Shown here piece by piece: positions 17,166 through 28,254 of a stretch of 64,000 bases of DNA. The notes beneath the pieces were generated by a model. It did not search any database, was not told the DNA's origin, and worked only from the letters and a program-made list of their open reading frames with translations. Every line of letters starts with the position of its first letter. Position 1 is the stretch's first letter. This DNA comes from Bradyrhizobium sp. C9 (GTDB lineage: Bacteria; Pseudomonadota; Alphaproteobacteria; Rhizobiales; Xanthobacteraceae): contig NZ_NWTG01000027.1 of NCBI RefSeq assembly GCF_002532045.1, positions 1 to 64,000 on the forward strand, read 5' to 3'. The position numbers and the translations under genes were made by a program.

Positions 17166-18598
17166 GACGACTGCGCCGAATCAAGATCCTCGCAACGCTC
17201 GGCCCGGCCTCCTCAGACAGCGCGATGATCCGCAAGCTGTTCGAGGCGGGGGCCGACGTGTTCCGCATCAACATGAGCCATACCCCGCATGACAAGATGC
17301 GCGAGCTGGTCAAGACCATCCGCAATGTCGAATCGAGCTACGGCCGGCCCATCGGCATCCTGGTCGACCTGCAAGGGCCGAAGCTGCGGGTCGGCGCCTT
17401 CGCGGAAGGGTCGACCCAGCTCAAGAACGGCCAGAGCTTCATTCTGGATTCCGACAAGACGCCGGGCGACAACAGCCGCGTCCAGCTTCCACATCCGGAG
17501 ATCCTCGCCGCGCTCCGGCCCGGCCATGCACTGTTGCTCGACGACGGCAAGGTGCGGCTGATCGCCGAGGAAACCTCGCCCGACCGCGCCGTCACGCGCG
17601 TCGTGATCGGCGGCAAGATGTCGGACCGCAAGGGCGTCAGCCTGCCCGACACCGATCTGCCGGTTTCCGCGATGACCCCGAAGGACCGCGCCGACCTCGA
17701 AGCCGCGCTGCCGGAGGGTATAGACTGGGTTGCGCTGTCCTTCGTGCAGCGTGCGGAGGACGTGATCGAGGCCAAGAAGATGATCCGCGGCCGTGCCGCC
17801 GTGATGGCCAAGATCGAGAAGCCGCAGGCGATCAACCGCCTCGCCGACATCATCGAAGCGGCGGACGCGCTGATGGTGGCGCGCGGCGATCTCGGTGTCG
17901 AGCTGCCGCTGGAGCGGGTGCCGAGCCTGCAGAAGCAGATGATCCGGATGGCGCGGCGCGCCGGCCGGCCGGTGGTGGTCGCAACCCAGATGCTGGAATC
18001 GATGATCCAGGCACCGGTGCCGACGCGCGCCGAGGTCTCCGACGTCGCCACCGCCGTCTACGAGGGCGCCGACGCCATCATGCTGTCGGCGGAATCCGCC
18101 GCCGGCAAATTCCCGGTGGAAGCGGTCTCGACCATGAACCGGATCGGCGAGGAAGTGGAGCGCGACCCGACCTATCGCAGCGTGATCAACGCCCAGCGCG
18201 TCGATCCCGAGGCGACGGTGGGCGATGCCATTGCCGACGCCGCGCGGCAGATCGCCGAAACGCTCGATCTGTCGGCGATCATCTGCTGGACTTCGTCTGG
18301 CTCGACCGCGATCCGCGTCGCGCGCGAGCGGCCCAAGGTGCCGGTGGTCGCGATCACGCCGAACCTCGTGACCGGGCGCAAGCTGTCGGTGGTGTGGGGC
18401 GTGCATTGCGTCGTCGCCGAGGACGCTCACGATCTCGACGACATGGTTGAACGCGCCGGCTCGATTGCATTCCGGGACGGTTTTGCCAGGGCCGGCCAGC
18501 GCGTCATCATCGTCGCCGGCGTACCGCTCCGCGCGCCCGGCACCACCAACATGCTGCGCATCGCCTCGGTCGGACCGAACGGCGACGCGCAGCTGTAG
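17162..18598 (+). CDS. pyk: pyruvate kinase
   Basis: A 478-residue glycolytic enzyme converting phosphoenolpyruvate and ADP to pyruvate and ATP in the cytoplasm. It begins RRIKILATLGPASSD and carries the substrate-binding FRINMSH, the active-site strand MAKIEKPQA (catalytic lysine and metal-binding acid) and the MVARGDLGVELP loop. Length is normal for bacterial pyruvate kinases. The ATG at 17162 is the natural start and overlaps the end of the DUF1036 gene by four bases. A dispersed repeat begins two bases after the stop codon. Confidence 0.97.
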   Translation: MRRLRRIKILATLGPASSDSAMIRKLFEAGADVFRINMSHTPHDKMRELVKTIRNVESSYGRPIGILVDLQGPKLRVGAFAEGSTQLKNGQSFILDSDKTPGDNSRVQLPHPEILAALRPGHALLLDDGKVRLIAEETSPDRAVTRVVIGGKMSDRKGVSLPDTDLPVSAMTPKDRADLEAALPEGIDWVALSFVQRAEDVIEAKKMIRGRAAVMAKIEKPQAINRLADIIEAADALMVARGDLGVELPLERVPSLQKQMIRMARRAGRPVVVATQMLESMIQAPVPTRAEVSDVATAVYEGADAIMLSAESAAGKFPVEAVSTMNRIGEEVERDPTYRSVINAQRVDPEATVGDAIADAARQIAETLDLSAIICWTSSGSTAIRVARERPKVPVVAITPNLVTGRKLSVVWGVHCVVAEDAHDLDDMVERAGSIAFRDGFARAGQRVIIVAGVPLRAPGTTNMLRIASVGPNGDAQL

Positions 18599-18600
18599 AT

Positions 18601-18660
18601 TCTTGTTTTGACGCGTTTTCTTCACGCGAACCGGCGCCCACTTCGCTCGAAAACGCTCTA
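18601..18660 (+). repeat. dispersed 60-bp palindromic repeat, copy 1
   Basis: This segment runs from TCTTGTTTTGACGCG to AAAACGCTCTA. It is nearly identical to 46640-46700 in the same orientation. GCGTTTT near its start and AAAACGC near its end are complementary, so it can fold. It begins two bases after the pyk stop codon, and probably belongs to an intergenic repeat family of this lineage. Confidence 0.85.
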
Positions 18661-18714
18661 ACCCGCCGCGCCGGGCCACGCACCAGCGTGGCCCCAATGC
18701 TGCGCTCCGGACCG

Positions 18715-19143
18715 TCAGCCCTGCAATGACGCCTCGAGCGTGATCCTGGTGTTGAGCAGCTTCGACACCGGACATCCGGCCTTGGCCTTGCCCGCCAATT
18801 CCTGCAGCGTTGCGTTATCGGCGCCGGGGATCTTCGCCAACAACGTCAGGTGCACGGCGGTGATGGCAAAGCCATCGGCGACCTTTTCCAGCGTCACGTC
18901 GGCCTTGGTCTCCATGTGCTCGGCCGTGAGCTTGGCTTCGCCCAGGATCAACGACAGCGCCATCGTGAAGCAGGCAGCATGCGCCGCGCCGATCAGCTCT
19001 TCGGGGTTCGAGCCGGGCTTGCCCTCGAAACGGCTGGCGAAGCCATAGGGGTAATCCGAGAGCGCGCCGCTCTTGGTCGAGATCGCGCCCTTGCCGTCCT
19101 TGATGCCGCCCTGCCATTTGGCCGAGCCATGGGTCGTCGTCAT
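18715..19143 (-). CDS. osmC: OsmC family peroxiredoxin
   Basis: A 142-residue OsmC/Ohr-type thiol peroxidase. The two reactive cysteines are in place, in AAHAACFTMAL (near residue 60) and in KAGCPVSKLL (near 125). A conserved glutamate lies in GSNPEELIGAAH. Members remove organic hydroperoxides using thiol donors in the cytoplasm. ATG 19143 is preceded by CGGAGC, a good ribosome-binding site. A candidate EcfG-type promoter lies 42 bases upstream, in keeping with osmC being stress-induced in many bacteria. The TetR gene lies 82 bases upstream on the same strand. Confidence 0.95.
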   Translation of the reverse strand: MTTTHGSAKWQGGIKDGKGAISTKSGALSDYPYGFASRFEGKPGSNPEELIGAAHAACFTMALSLILGEAKLTAEHMETKADVTLEKVADGFAITAVHLTLLAKIPGADNATLQELAGKAKAGCPVSKLLNTRITLEASLQG

Positions 19144-19184
19144 GCGTTGCTCCGTGTGATTGGTTGAACCCAGCCTCAACCTAC

Positions 19185-19209
19185 AACGCCAATGCGACGG
19201 AAGCGTTCG
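19185..19209 (-). promoter_or_regulatory. candidate EcfG-type promoter for osmC
   Basis: Read on the minus strand: CGAAC (19209-19205), 16 bases, CGTT (19188-19185). The consensus is GGAAC-N16/17-CGTT, so only the first base differs. The -10 box is 42 bases before the osmC start, a plausible distance. Confidence 0.42.
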
Positions 19210-19225
19210 CCGCCCAGCTGCGATC

Positions 19226-19900
19226 TCAGGCCCCGACCAACGCCTTCGCCGGGGTCGTCGCCTGCACCACAAGACCACGGGCGCGTGCGTCCATCACGCC
19301 GACCGCGCGCAGCGCGAGCAGCGTCACGGTCTGCACCGCATCGCGCAGCTTGATCGGATCGTCGAGATTGGACGGCGCGAGCGGGCCGACCAGCGCTTCA
19401 TGCAGCGCGCCGAGCAAGGCGGTGGCTGCGAGCGCCGTATCCTGCGCCGGCAGATGTCCGGCGCGCACGGCGGCGTCGATGCGCATGGCAAGCTCGCCGG
19501 AAATATCGCGGCGGCTGGCAAGGCGCGAGGCGGTGACGTCGACATCGACCGGCTCGGCCAGGATGCCCCAGGCCAGCTTGCGCTGCGACAGCACGTGGAC
19601 CGCAATCGTCGTCACCGCGGCAGCCAGCGCCGATGACGGTCCGGGCGCGGCCTCTGCGGCACGCCGGATCGCGGACAATTCATCGCGCGAGACCTCCGTG
19701 ATCAATTCCGAGATCAGCTCGGCCTTCGACGGGAAATAGCGGTAGACGGTGCCTGCCGCGACATTGGCCCGCACCGCGACAGGTGCGATCTGGACCGCGG
19801 CCATGCCGCCGGCCGCCGCCGCGTCCCGCGCAGCCGACAGGATGGCGCTGCGCCGGGCAGCCAGCCGTTTCACGACCTGATGAGTTCGCCGGTAGACCAT
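19226..19900 (-). CDS. TetR/AcrR family regulator
   Basis: A 224-residue regulator with an N-terminal TetR helix-turn-helix (about 15-60, with VRANVAAGTVYRYFPSKAELI) and a variable helical effector-binding half. ATG 19900 opens MVYRRTHQVVKRLAARR. Downstream on the same strand is osmC, so the two could share a message although the gap holds a separate candidate promoter. The effector is unknown. Confidence 0.9.
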   Translation of the reverse strand: MVYRRTHQVVKRLAARRSAILSAARDAAAAGGMAAVQIAPVAVRANVAAGTVYRYFPSKAELISELITEVSRDELSAIRRAAEAAPGPSSALAAAVTTIAVHVLSQRKLAWGILAEPVDVDVTASRLASRRDISGELAMRIDAAVRAGHLPAQDTALAATALLGALHEALVGPLAPSNLDDPIKLRDAVQTVTLLALRAVGVMDARARGLVVQATTPAKALVGA

Positions 19901-20311
19901 GGCATTCCGTCCCCCCACCGTGTCCCCTGGCCGGCGCCCACCGGCAGAACACACGCGTCTTCAATGTTTTGAACGGTTGATCCCGCAACCGTCTGAAGAA
20001 GTGAACAACTATTCAGACTGAATGACAAGCTGGAATTGTAAGGATTTTGCGACGGCCGCATGCCACCTCCGATTGAACCGGCGGCCCACCGACCGACGAA
20101 GCGGCAGGTGCCAACCGCACTCAGGTCCGGATCGGGCTTTCGATGGTAAATTGCGCCCTGAGATGATTGCTCGAAATCGAGACATCCGGTGTCGCGCAGA
20201 GCCCACGACATCGCGGCCGCATTTACCCGAATTTATCGGAAGCCGTGGTCGAGTGCGCCCAACGTCACGCTATGGCGTTTCCTCGATGTCCGCGGCCGAG
20301 CCCAGGAAGCC
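19901..20311. other. divergent intergenic region with two palindromes
   Basis: These 411 bases lie between the TetR gene (minus) and the membrane-protein gene (plus). No convincing coding frame is seen. ACGGTTG (19973-19979) pairs with CAACCGT (19986-19992), a 7-bp stem with a six-base centre. ATTCAG and CTGAAT flank a single base at 20011-20023, a 13-bp near-perfect palindrome. Either could be the TetR operator. An AGGAAG box at 20304-20309 serves the ATG at 20312. Confidence 0.4.
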
Positions 20312-21811
20312 ATGTCACTCTCCATCACGAGCAGCGTGAGCAGCCGTAGCGCGGTGCGAGGATTGCTGCCGCTGTGTGCCGCCGTGGGCGCCTATCTGTT
20401 CTATCTCTCCGCCGGTGAGATCCTGCTGCGCGATTCCGACACCGAGTGGCAGATCAAGGTCGGACAGTGGATCCTTGAACACGGCGCGATGCCGACAGCA
20501 GACGTGTTCTCGTTCACCCGTTTCGGCGAGCCCTGGATCTCGAGCTCGTGGCTGTCGCAGGTGGCGTACGCCCTCGTGTACGGCGGCGATTGGGCCGGGC
20601 CGGTGATCCTGACCTCGATCGCGATCGGCGCGACGGTCGCGATCTTCCTGCATCTGTTGAGCCCGTATTTCGATCCCGCGCGCGCGCTGCTGATTGCGGC
20701 GCTGGCGTTGCTGCTGTCGACGATCCACTTCTTCGCGCGCCCGCATGTGCTGGCGCTGCCGGTGCTGCTGGCGTTCATCGGCGGCCTGATGGCATCAGCG
20801 GATCGCCGCACCTCACCGTCATGGTGGCTGCTGCCGCTGATGGCGCTGTGGGCCAATCTGCATGGAGGCTTCGTGCTCGGCCTGGCTCTGATCGGGCCGA
20901 TTGGCCTTGAGGCGGTGTGGAGCGCGGAGCCCGGCCGCCGCCGCGAGCTCATCGTGCGATGGGGATTGTTCGGCATCGCTGCGCTGGCGGCGAGCTGCGT
21001 GACGCCCTATGGCTGGAATAGCCTGCTGGGTGCGACCAAGATCTTGAGCCTCGGCAAGCTGCTGTCGCTGATCGGCGAATGGCTGCCCGCGGATTTCAGC
21101 AGGCCCAGCTTCTTCGAGGCCACGCTGCTCGGCCTGATCGGCGCCATCTGCTATCGCGGGCTGACCCTGTCTGTGCCGCGAATCCTGCTGCTGCTCGGGC
21201 TGGTCTGGATGGCGCTGAGCCATATCCGCAACATCGAGGTGTTCGCGTTCATCGCGCCGCTGGTGCTCGCCAAGCCGATCGCCGAACAATGGGGAATGAC
21301 AGGTGTCCCCGCCGTCCGCGTCGAGCATGGACGCTCCCTCCCCGTCGTTACGATCCTGGCGACCATCGCGATGGTGATCGGAGCGTGGGTGACGACGACG
21401 ACCTTCGTCGCGCAGCACGAGTTCAAATTCCTGCCAGCAGTCTCGCCGGTTTCCGCGGTCGACGTGCTCCAGCAACACAAGGCGCAGCGCGTGTTCAGCA
21501 CCGCGCCGTTCGGCGGCTACCTGGTGCTCCGCGACATGAAGGTGTTCATCGACGGTCGCGCAGAGCTCTATGGCGAGCAATTCGTGCTCGACTATTACGC
21601 CGCGCTCGATGCCCGCGACGTCGGCCAGCTGCTGGACCTGCTCGACAAATACCGGATCGACGCCACGCTGCTGAGCTCGGGCTCTCCGGCCGGAAACGCG
21701 CTGGACCATCTCAAGGGCTGGAAGCAGCTCTACAAGGACGACATCGCCGTCATCCATGTACGGTCGAACGAGAAGGCCGGCGCGGTGCCGGCGGCAGAGG
21801 GTTCGAAGTAA
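20312..21811 (+). CDS. polytopic membrane protein, probable GT-C-type glycosyltransferase
   Basis: A 499-residue protein with roughly ten predicted membrane helices, then a C-terminal soluble part of about 110 residues (from VDVLQQHKAQRV). The first loop after helix 1 contains RDSDTEWQIKVGQWI and SSSWLSQVAYALVY, resembling the acidic first periplasmic loop of GT-C lipid-linked sugar transferases. That similarity is an inference from pattern only. ATG 20312 with AGGAAG upstream is preferred. Neighbours do not suggest a pathway, so no substrate can be named. Confidence 0.7.
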   Translation: MSLSITSSVSSRSAVRGLLPLCAAVGAYLFYLSAGEILLRDSDTEWQIKVGQWILEHGAMPTADVFSFTRFGEPWISSSWLSQVAYALVYGGDWAGPVILTSIAIGATVAIFLHLLSPYFDPARALLIAALALLLSTIHFFARPHVLALPVLLAFIGGLMASADRRTSPSWWLLPLMALWANLHGGFVLGLALIGPIGLEAVWSAEPGRRRELIVRWGLFGIAALAASCVTPYGWNSLLGATKILSLGKLLSLIGEWLPADFSRPSFFEATLLGLIGAICYRGLTLSVPRILLLLGLVWMALSHIRNIEVFAFIAPLVLAKPIAEQWGMTGVPAVRVEHGRSLPVVTILATIAMVIGAWVTTTTFVAQHEFKFLPAVSPVSAVDVLQQHKAQRVFSTAPFGGYLVLRDMKVFIDGRAELYGEQFVLDYYAALDARDVGQLLDLLDKYRIDATLLSSGSPAGNALDHLKGWKQLYKDDIAVIHVRSNEKAGAVPAAEGSK

Positions 21812-21852
21812 TTTCGCTGTGGCGTTGTCCTGAACAGCAGCGCCGCGCTACG

Positions 21853-21987
21853 CCCGTCATTCTGAGGTGCGAGCCTTGCGGCGCAATCGCGCCGCTGGGC
21901 GAGCCTCGAAGGATGCACGGCCCTGATCTCGCAGCCGGGCCGTCGATCCTTCGAGACGGCGCTGCGCTCACACCTCAGGATGACGGG
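21853..21987. repeat. large imperfect intergenic inverted repeat
   Basis: The outer arms are CCCGTCATTCTGAGGTG (21853-21869) and its near-exact reverse complement (21971-21987, one mismatch). The inner arms are GCCTCGAAGGAT (21903-21914) and the matching ATCCTTCGAGAC (21946-21957). The whole 135-bp segment can fold into a long stem. It lies between two convergently oriented genes. Confidence 0.75.
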
Positions 21988-22029
21988 TCTAGTGCGGAGC
22001 GCGAGTACAGACGTGTATTCGATCTCAAC

Positions 22030-23229
22030 CTAATTCCCCGTCTGCAGCTCGCCGAAGCGATCCCAGGTCTTGCCGTTGAAGCGCATCAGCTGCATCTGGT
22101 CGACCGGCACATGGTCGGCCGGCGAGGTGTTGATCTTGATGCCCGGCAGCAGCATCGGCAATTCCAGGTCCTTGATCGCGAACGCCTGCCGCAGGATGTT
22201 CTCGGTCGAGAGATCATCGCCGCAGGCCTTCAGCACCGCCTCCAGCGCCATGGCGCTGTTGTAGGCGTTGACGTAGTTGGTGTCGTGCTGGTCGCCTTCG
22301 GGCACGTACCGGCTCATGAAGTCGCGCCAGCCCTTCATGCCGGGATCGTTCTTCCACGCCGGATCGTCCGGATCCTTCACATAGGCCGTGGAGATGATGC
22401 CGGTGCCGGCTTCGACGCCGGCCGGCTGCATCACGGTCGAAATCCACACCGCGGTGTTGGACAGGAACGTCATCGGCCGCCAACCGATCTCGAAGGCCTT
22501 GCGGATCGACTGCGCCGCGAATTTCGGCGTCGCCGCGATCACGAAGGCGTCGGCATTGGTCGCCTTCAGCTTGACGATCTGCGAGTCGATGGTCGGGTCC
22601 GATATCTCGTAGGTCGCAACGGTGACGAGCGAATCGTATTTCTCGCCGAGCACGTCCTTGAGGCCGGCGAGATAGTCGCGGCCGTAATCGTCGTTCTGCG
22701 AGATCACAGCGAATCTAGCGTTCGGATTCTTCGCCAGCGCATAACGCGCGTAGAGTCGCGCCTCGTAGCGGAACGGCGCCTGCACGCCCATCGTCGCCTG
22801 CGGGAATTGCGCGATGTCGCCGAATTTCGAGGCGCCGGAGGCCAGGAACAGCTGCGGGATGTTCTTGCCCTGCAGGTACTTTGCGATCGCTGTGTTGTGC
22901 GCAGTGCCGATCGAGGAGAAGATCAACGCCACCTCGTCGCTCTCGACGAGCCGGCGCGTCTGCTCCACCGTTTTCGGCGGCGCGTAGGAATCGTCCAGCG
23001 AGATGAAGTTGATCTTGCGGCCGTTGATGCCGCCGCGCTCGTTCAACATCCTGAAATAGCCGGCCTCCCCCTTGCCCAGCGCGCCGAATGCCGACACCGG
23101 CCCGCTATAGGGCATGGTCTGGCCGATCCTGATCTCGGTTGCCGTGACGCCACGCATCTCGGCGGCAAATGAAGCGGTGGGCAGCAGCAGGAATGAAATG
23201 GCGCCAAGCGCGCCGAATGCCTTGCGCAT
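22030..23229 (-). CDS. ABC transporter substrate-binding protein, branched-chain amino acid type
   Basis: A 399-residue periplasmic protein with a signal peptide (about 1-22, ending ASFAA) and a two-lobed Leu/Ile/Val-binding-type fold (GVTATEIRIGQTMPYSG start; GGINGRKINFISLDD). Members bind branched-chain amino acids, amides or aromatic acids for ABC import. No permease or ATPase gene is adjacent, so this is an orphan binding protein. The ligand cannot be inferred from the sequence alone. Its upstream region (23230-23349) has no strong promoter match. Confidence 0.9.
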   Translation of the reverse strand: MRKAFGALGAISFLLLPTASFAAEMRGVTATEIRIGQTMPYSGPVSAFGALGKGEAGYFRMLNERGGINGRKINFISLDDSYAPPKTVEQTRRLVESDEVALIFSSIGTAHNTAIAKYLQGKNIPQLFLASGASKFGDIAQFPQATMGVQAPFRYEARLYARYALAKNPNARFAVISQNDDYGRDYLAGLKDVLGEKYDSLVTVATYEISDPTIDSQIVKLKATNADAFVIAATPKFAAQSIRKAFEIGWRPMTFLSNTAVWISTVMQPAGVEAGTGIISTAYVKDPDDPAWKNDPGMKGWRDFMSRYVPEGDQHDTNYVNAYNSAMALEAVLKACGDDLSTENILRQAFAIKDLELPMLLPGIKINTSPADHVPVDQMQLMRFNGKTWDRFGELQTGN

Positions 23230-23349
23230 CGGCCTCCCCTCCCCTTTTCTCGCCGCGTCCTCAGAGAGCGCGGTCGTGCCGTTTGTCGGCTTGGCCTTAA
23301 GGATGCCACGGCGTCCCGACAGAGGCCAAGCCCATTCGCCGCGGCGATC

Positions 23350-23763
23350 TCAGCGCCTGCCGCGCTCGTTGACCGGGATCACGAATTTCAGCCCCGACCA
23401 CACCGCATCGACGGCGCAGACCTTGATGTCGACCAGACCGGACGCGAGCCCGGCCGCGCGCACCGCCCTGTCGTCAAGATCGGTCGCGACGCCTGAGCTC
23501 TTCTTCGGCCACGACACCCAGATCATGCCGCGAGGTGCGATCGCCTCGCGGTAACGCTTCAGCTTGGCGGCGAGCCCCCTGGCCTCGGCGGCGAACAGAT
23601 GCACGGCATCGAGCGGCGCCCGCGCAGTCTTCGCGATCCGCAGATCGGCAGGCAGCTCGCCGACGATGTCGGCATAGGGAACCGACAACCCATCGACAAA
23701 AATACAAAAGCCCGGCTTGAGGCCGAGCTTTTGCACAATCGGTTTGCCGGAGGTGCCGGCCAT
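23350..23763 (-). CDS. DUF3052 family protein
   Basis: A 137-residue protein related to DUF3052. It opens SGKPIVQKLGLKPGF, has HLFAAEARGLAAKLKRYREAI in the middle, and the segment GMIWVSWPKKSSG. Members are small soluble proteins of unknown function. It starts 12 bases after the ftsH stop, on the same strand, so it is probably cotranscribed with ftsH. No catalytic residues can be assigned. Confidence 0.83.
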   Translation of the reverse strand: MAGTSGKPIVQKLGLKPGFCIFVDGLSVPYADIVGELPADLRIAKTARAPLDAVHLFAAEARGLAAKLKRYREAIAPRGMIWVSWPKKSSGVATDLDDRAVRAAGLASGLVDIKVCAVDAVWSGLKFVIPVNERGRR

Positions 23764-23775
23764 GGCGGGCGAGGC

Positions 23776-25698
<1,923 letters not shown>

Positions 25699-25957
25699 GG
25701 TCTTCCTTCGTGGTCGCGCGGATCGCGGCCTCTCTCTAATCCTTGGGCAGGCTCTGTGGGAATCCCCAGGGAATCCATCCCGTCGATGCCCTACAATCTA
25801 GGTGCCGCTGGGGTCGATGCCAAGGGAACCACGCACGACTATTTACCGCATCCTAACCCGATTCCCGGTCAAAAAATGACGCAGAATCCGGTGTTTTTCC
25901 GGGGTGGTTAAGCCACCTTGCCGGTTTATGACAGCGATTGAAACAATCGAACCCGGC

Positions 25958-26995
25958 TCAGCGGGACCGGGCCCGCCGAGGCGGCGCCGGAGCGATTCTG
26001 ATGCGGCCGGAGGCAACGCTGATGACCGCTCCGGCAAGCGTCTGTTTCAGCTTGGATTCGCGTTGTCCCGAGGGCTGGCTGACGGCCTCATCGACCGCGG
26101 CGAGCAGGGTTTCGACCTTGCCGAGTTCGGCAGGCCCTTCATGTCCGGTGCGGTCGATCGCGCGCTTGAGCAGACGGAGGCGGATCTCGTCCGGCATCAC
26201 CGCGAACAGTGCCGCGTCGAAACCCGCACCGAGGTTATCCTCGCTTTTCAACGCAAGATAGCGCTCGGCGCCGTCGACCAGCACCTCCAGCGCGGTGTTG
26301 GCGCGCGCGATCCGCGCGGCGAGCCGTGCCAGGTTCCGCGCGTCGCCGCCCTCCTCCGCCAGCAGCGGCATCAGCGCGCGCAGCCGCGGTCGCGTGAAGG
26401 ACGGATCGCGGTTGGTCGGATCGTCGGCAAAGCCGACGCGCGCCTTCTTCAGCGTCGCGATCAACTGTGCCTTCGAGACATCGAGCAGCGGTCGCGTCAG
26501 CAGAACACCATCGCGCTCGGTCTCGCGCGCCATCGCCGCGAGACCCGCGACGCCGCTGCCGCGCAGCATCCGCATCAAGAGCGTCTCGGCCTGGTCGTCG
26601 CGGGTGTGCGCGGTCAGGATATGCGTCGCGCCGTGCCTGCGGGCGGCTTGCGTGAGCAGGCCATAGCGCGCCTGACGCGCGGCTGCCGGCACGCCGGTGC
26701 GTGGCTTGGGTCCGCTCCAGCGCAACGTGTGATGTGGCAGGTCGAGGCTCCGCGCCAGCCGTTTGACGTCGCGCGCCTCGCGGGCCGCTTCAGCCCGCAG
26801 GCCGTGATCGACGGTGACCGCCACCAGCTGCGGTCCCTGCGCGAGCGCGCGGCGCCAGCGCGCGGCCAGCCACATCAGCGCGATGGAATCGGGACCGCCG
26901 GACACTGCGAGCACGATCGCCGGCGCGCGCCCCAGGCCTGCGAACAGGCGCTTGGCGTCCCTTGCCGGGATGGCGGATTGGTCGTCGGGCATCAT
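25958..26995 (-). CDS. tilS: tRNA(Ile)-lysidine synthetase TilS
   Basis: A PP-loop ATPase of about 345 residues that adds lysine to C34 of the CAU-anticodon tRNA(Ile), enabling AUA decoding. The signature SGGPDS is near residue 33, and the downstream segments THILTAHTRDDQAET and the DVSKAQ region follow. The tail is short and Arg-rich. An upstream TTG at 27016 adds seven residues; ATG 26995 is preferred because the conserved N-terminus starts with MMPDDQSAIPARDAKRL. It lies downstream of cpoB, matching the conserved tol-pal-tilS-ftsH neighbourhood. Confidence 0.95.
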   Translation of the reverse strand: MMPDDQSAIPARDAKRLFAGLGRAPAIVLAVSGGPDSIALMWLAARWRRALAQGPQLVAVTVDHGLRAEAAREARDVKRLARSLDLPHHTLRWSGPKPRTGVPAAARQARYGLLTQAARRHGATHILTAHTRDDQAETLLMRMLRGSGVAGLAAMARETERDGVLLTRPLLDVSKAQLIATLKKARVGFADDPTNRDPSFTRPRLRALMPLLAEEGGDARNLARLAARIARANTALEVLVDGAERYLALKSEDNLGAGFDAALFAVMPDEIRLRLLKRAIDRTGHEGPAELGKVETLLAAVDEAVSQPSGQRESKLKQTLAGAVISVASGRIRIAPAPPRRARSR

Positions 26996-27043
26996 AGAAC
27001 CAGCGGGTCGCGGCAAGGCCGGAAGCGGCCTCCCCCGGCTGGT

Positions 27044-28060
27044 TTAGCACTTCACGCGCTTCTGCTCGCGGTCAACCGCAGCTTTGACCCCGCCGGACGC
27101 GCGCGGGTACTTCCGCGAGATCTCGCCGAACGCGGCGCAGGCGGCTTCCTTCTCCTTCAGCGCCGCCAGCGACTGGCCGAGCCGCAGCAGTGCGTCGGGC
27201 GCCTTCGCGGACTTGTCGAACTTGGTGGTCACACCGAGGAAGGTTTCCGCGGCATCGCGATATTGCTGGCGCTGGAAATAGCTTTCGCCGAGCCAGTATT
27301 GCGAATCCGCCACCAAAGGATCGCTCGGATACTTGGTGGCGAAGTTCTTCATCGTCTCTTCGGCGAGCGCATAGTCCTTGCGCTGCATGTAGCCGATGCC
27401 GAGGTCGAACTCGTCCTTCGGCGTCGCCGACGGCGGCAATGTGGTCAGGGCCGCGCTCGCGCCGGGCGCCCGCTGCGGACTGGTGTTGCCGAGCTCGAGC
27501 GGCTCGCCGGCTCCGCGGCCGCCCGGCGCGCCGACCGCCGCATCGCCCGGCATCGGCATCTGGCCGCCGCCGAGCGCGCGCGGCACGCCCGGAGCATTCG
27601 GGTTCTGGTTCGGATCGAAGGCGTCGCCGCGGCCGCGGCGACCGGGCGTTGCCGCCGGCGCCGGCTCCTGCACGATCGGCGCGGGTGCCGCGATCTGCTG
27701 CTGGTCATAGCCGCCCTGCGGCTGCCGGCCATAGCCCTGCTGCGGCTGGGCGTAGCCGGGCTGCGCCTGCGGGTATCCCTGCTGCGCCGATGGCACCGCC
27801 GCGGCACCGGGCTGGGCCACCGGAGGCTGTCCATTCGGGCCGGGTGGCTGGCCGCCGAGCTGGCGCAGCCGCTCCTCGAGCTGGCGGTTGCGGTACTGCA
27901 ACTCCTCGTTCTGCCCGGTCAGCTGCCGCAGCTGGTTTTCCAGCCGCTCGATCCGCATTTCGGCATCGGAATCGTCGGATTGGGCAAACGCTGGTGCGGA
28001 AACGGCGAACAGCGCCGCGATCGCCGCGGCGGAGGAAAGAAAATGAAGCCTGGATGACAT
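27044..28060 (-). CDS. cpoB: Tol-Pal system protein YbgF/CpoB
   Basis: A 338-residue periplasmic protein. It has a signal peptide (1-27, ending APAFAQ), a trimeric coiled-coil segment (about 30-75, with IERLENQLRQL), and a Pro/Gly/Gln-rich linker with repeated PQQGYGR-like units (about 85-165). The C-terminal TPR-type region (about 205-338) includes FDLGIGYMQRKDYALAEE. In E. coli CpoB coordinates peptidoglycan synthesis with Tol-driven constriction. It sits in line with pal (250 bases upstream) and tilS (49 bases downstream), all on the minus strand. Confidence 0.95.
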   Translation of the reverse strand: MSSRLHFLSSAAAIAALFAVSAPAFAQSDDSDAEMRIERLENQLRQLTGQNEELQYRNRQLEERLRQLGGQPPGPNGQPPVAQPGAAAVPSAQQGYPQAQPGYAQPQQGYGRQPQGGYDQQQIAAPAPIVQEPAPAATPGRRGRGDAFDPNQNPNAPGVPRALGGGQMPMPGDAAVGAPGGRGAGEPLELGNTSPQRAPGASAALTTLPPSATPKDEFDLGIGYMQRKDYALAEETMKNFATKYPSDPLVADSQYWLGESYFQRQQYRDAAETFLGVTTKFDKSAKAPDALLRLGQSLAALKEKEAACAAFGEISRKYPRASGGVKAAVDREQKRVKC

Positions 28061-28254
28061 TTTGCCCTGACGACGAGATCGACGTGAAAAGCGAGCGACA
28101 TTGAAAGACGGAGTACGCCGGAATTGTGACTAGCAGTTCAAATCCGGGACAGCGTCGCGGATACCGGTTTAGTACGGACGGTGGAACAAGCAAGCGGCCA
28201 ATTGCACGCAGCTTCGTTCATCTTGATGAAGCCGGGGGCAGGCCTTCACGCGGC

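Noticed and set aside
21079..23172. 697-codon plus-strand frame crossing a membrane-protein gene and a binding-protein gene
   Set aside because: It spans two convincing genes on different strands and an inverted repeat, without any motif.
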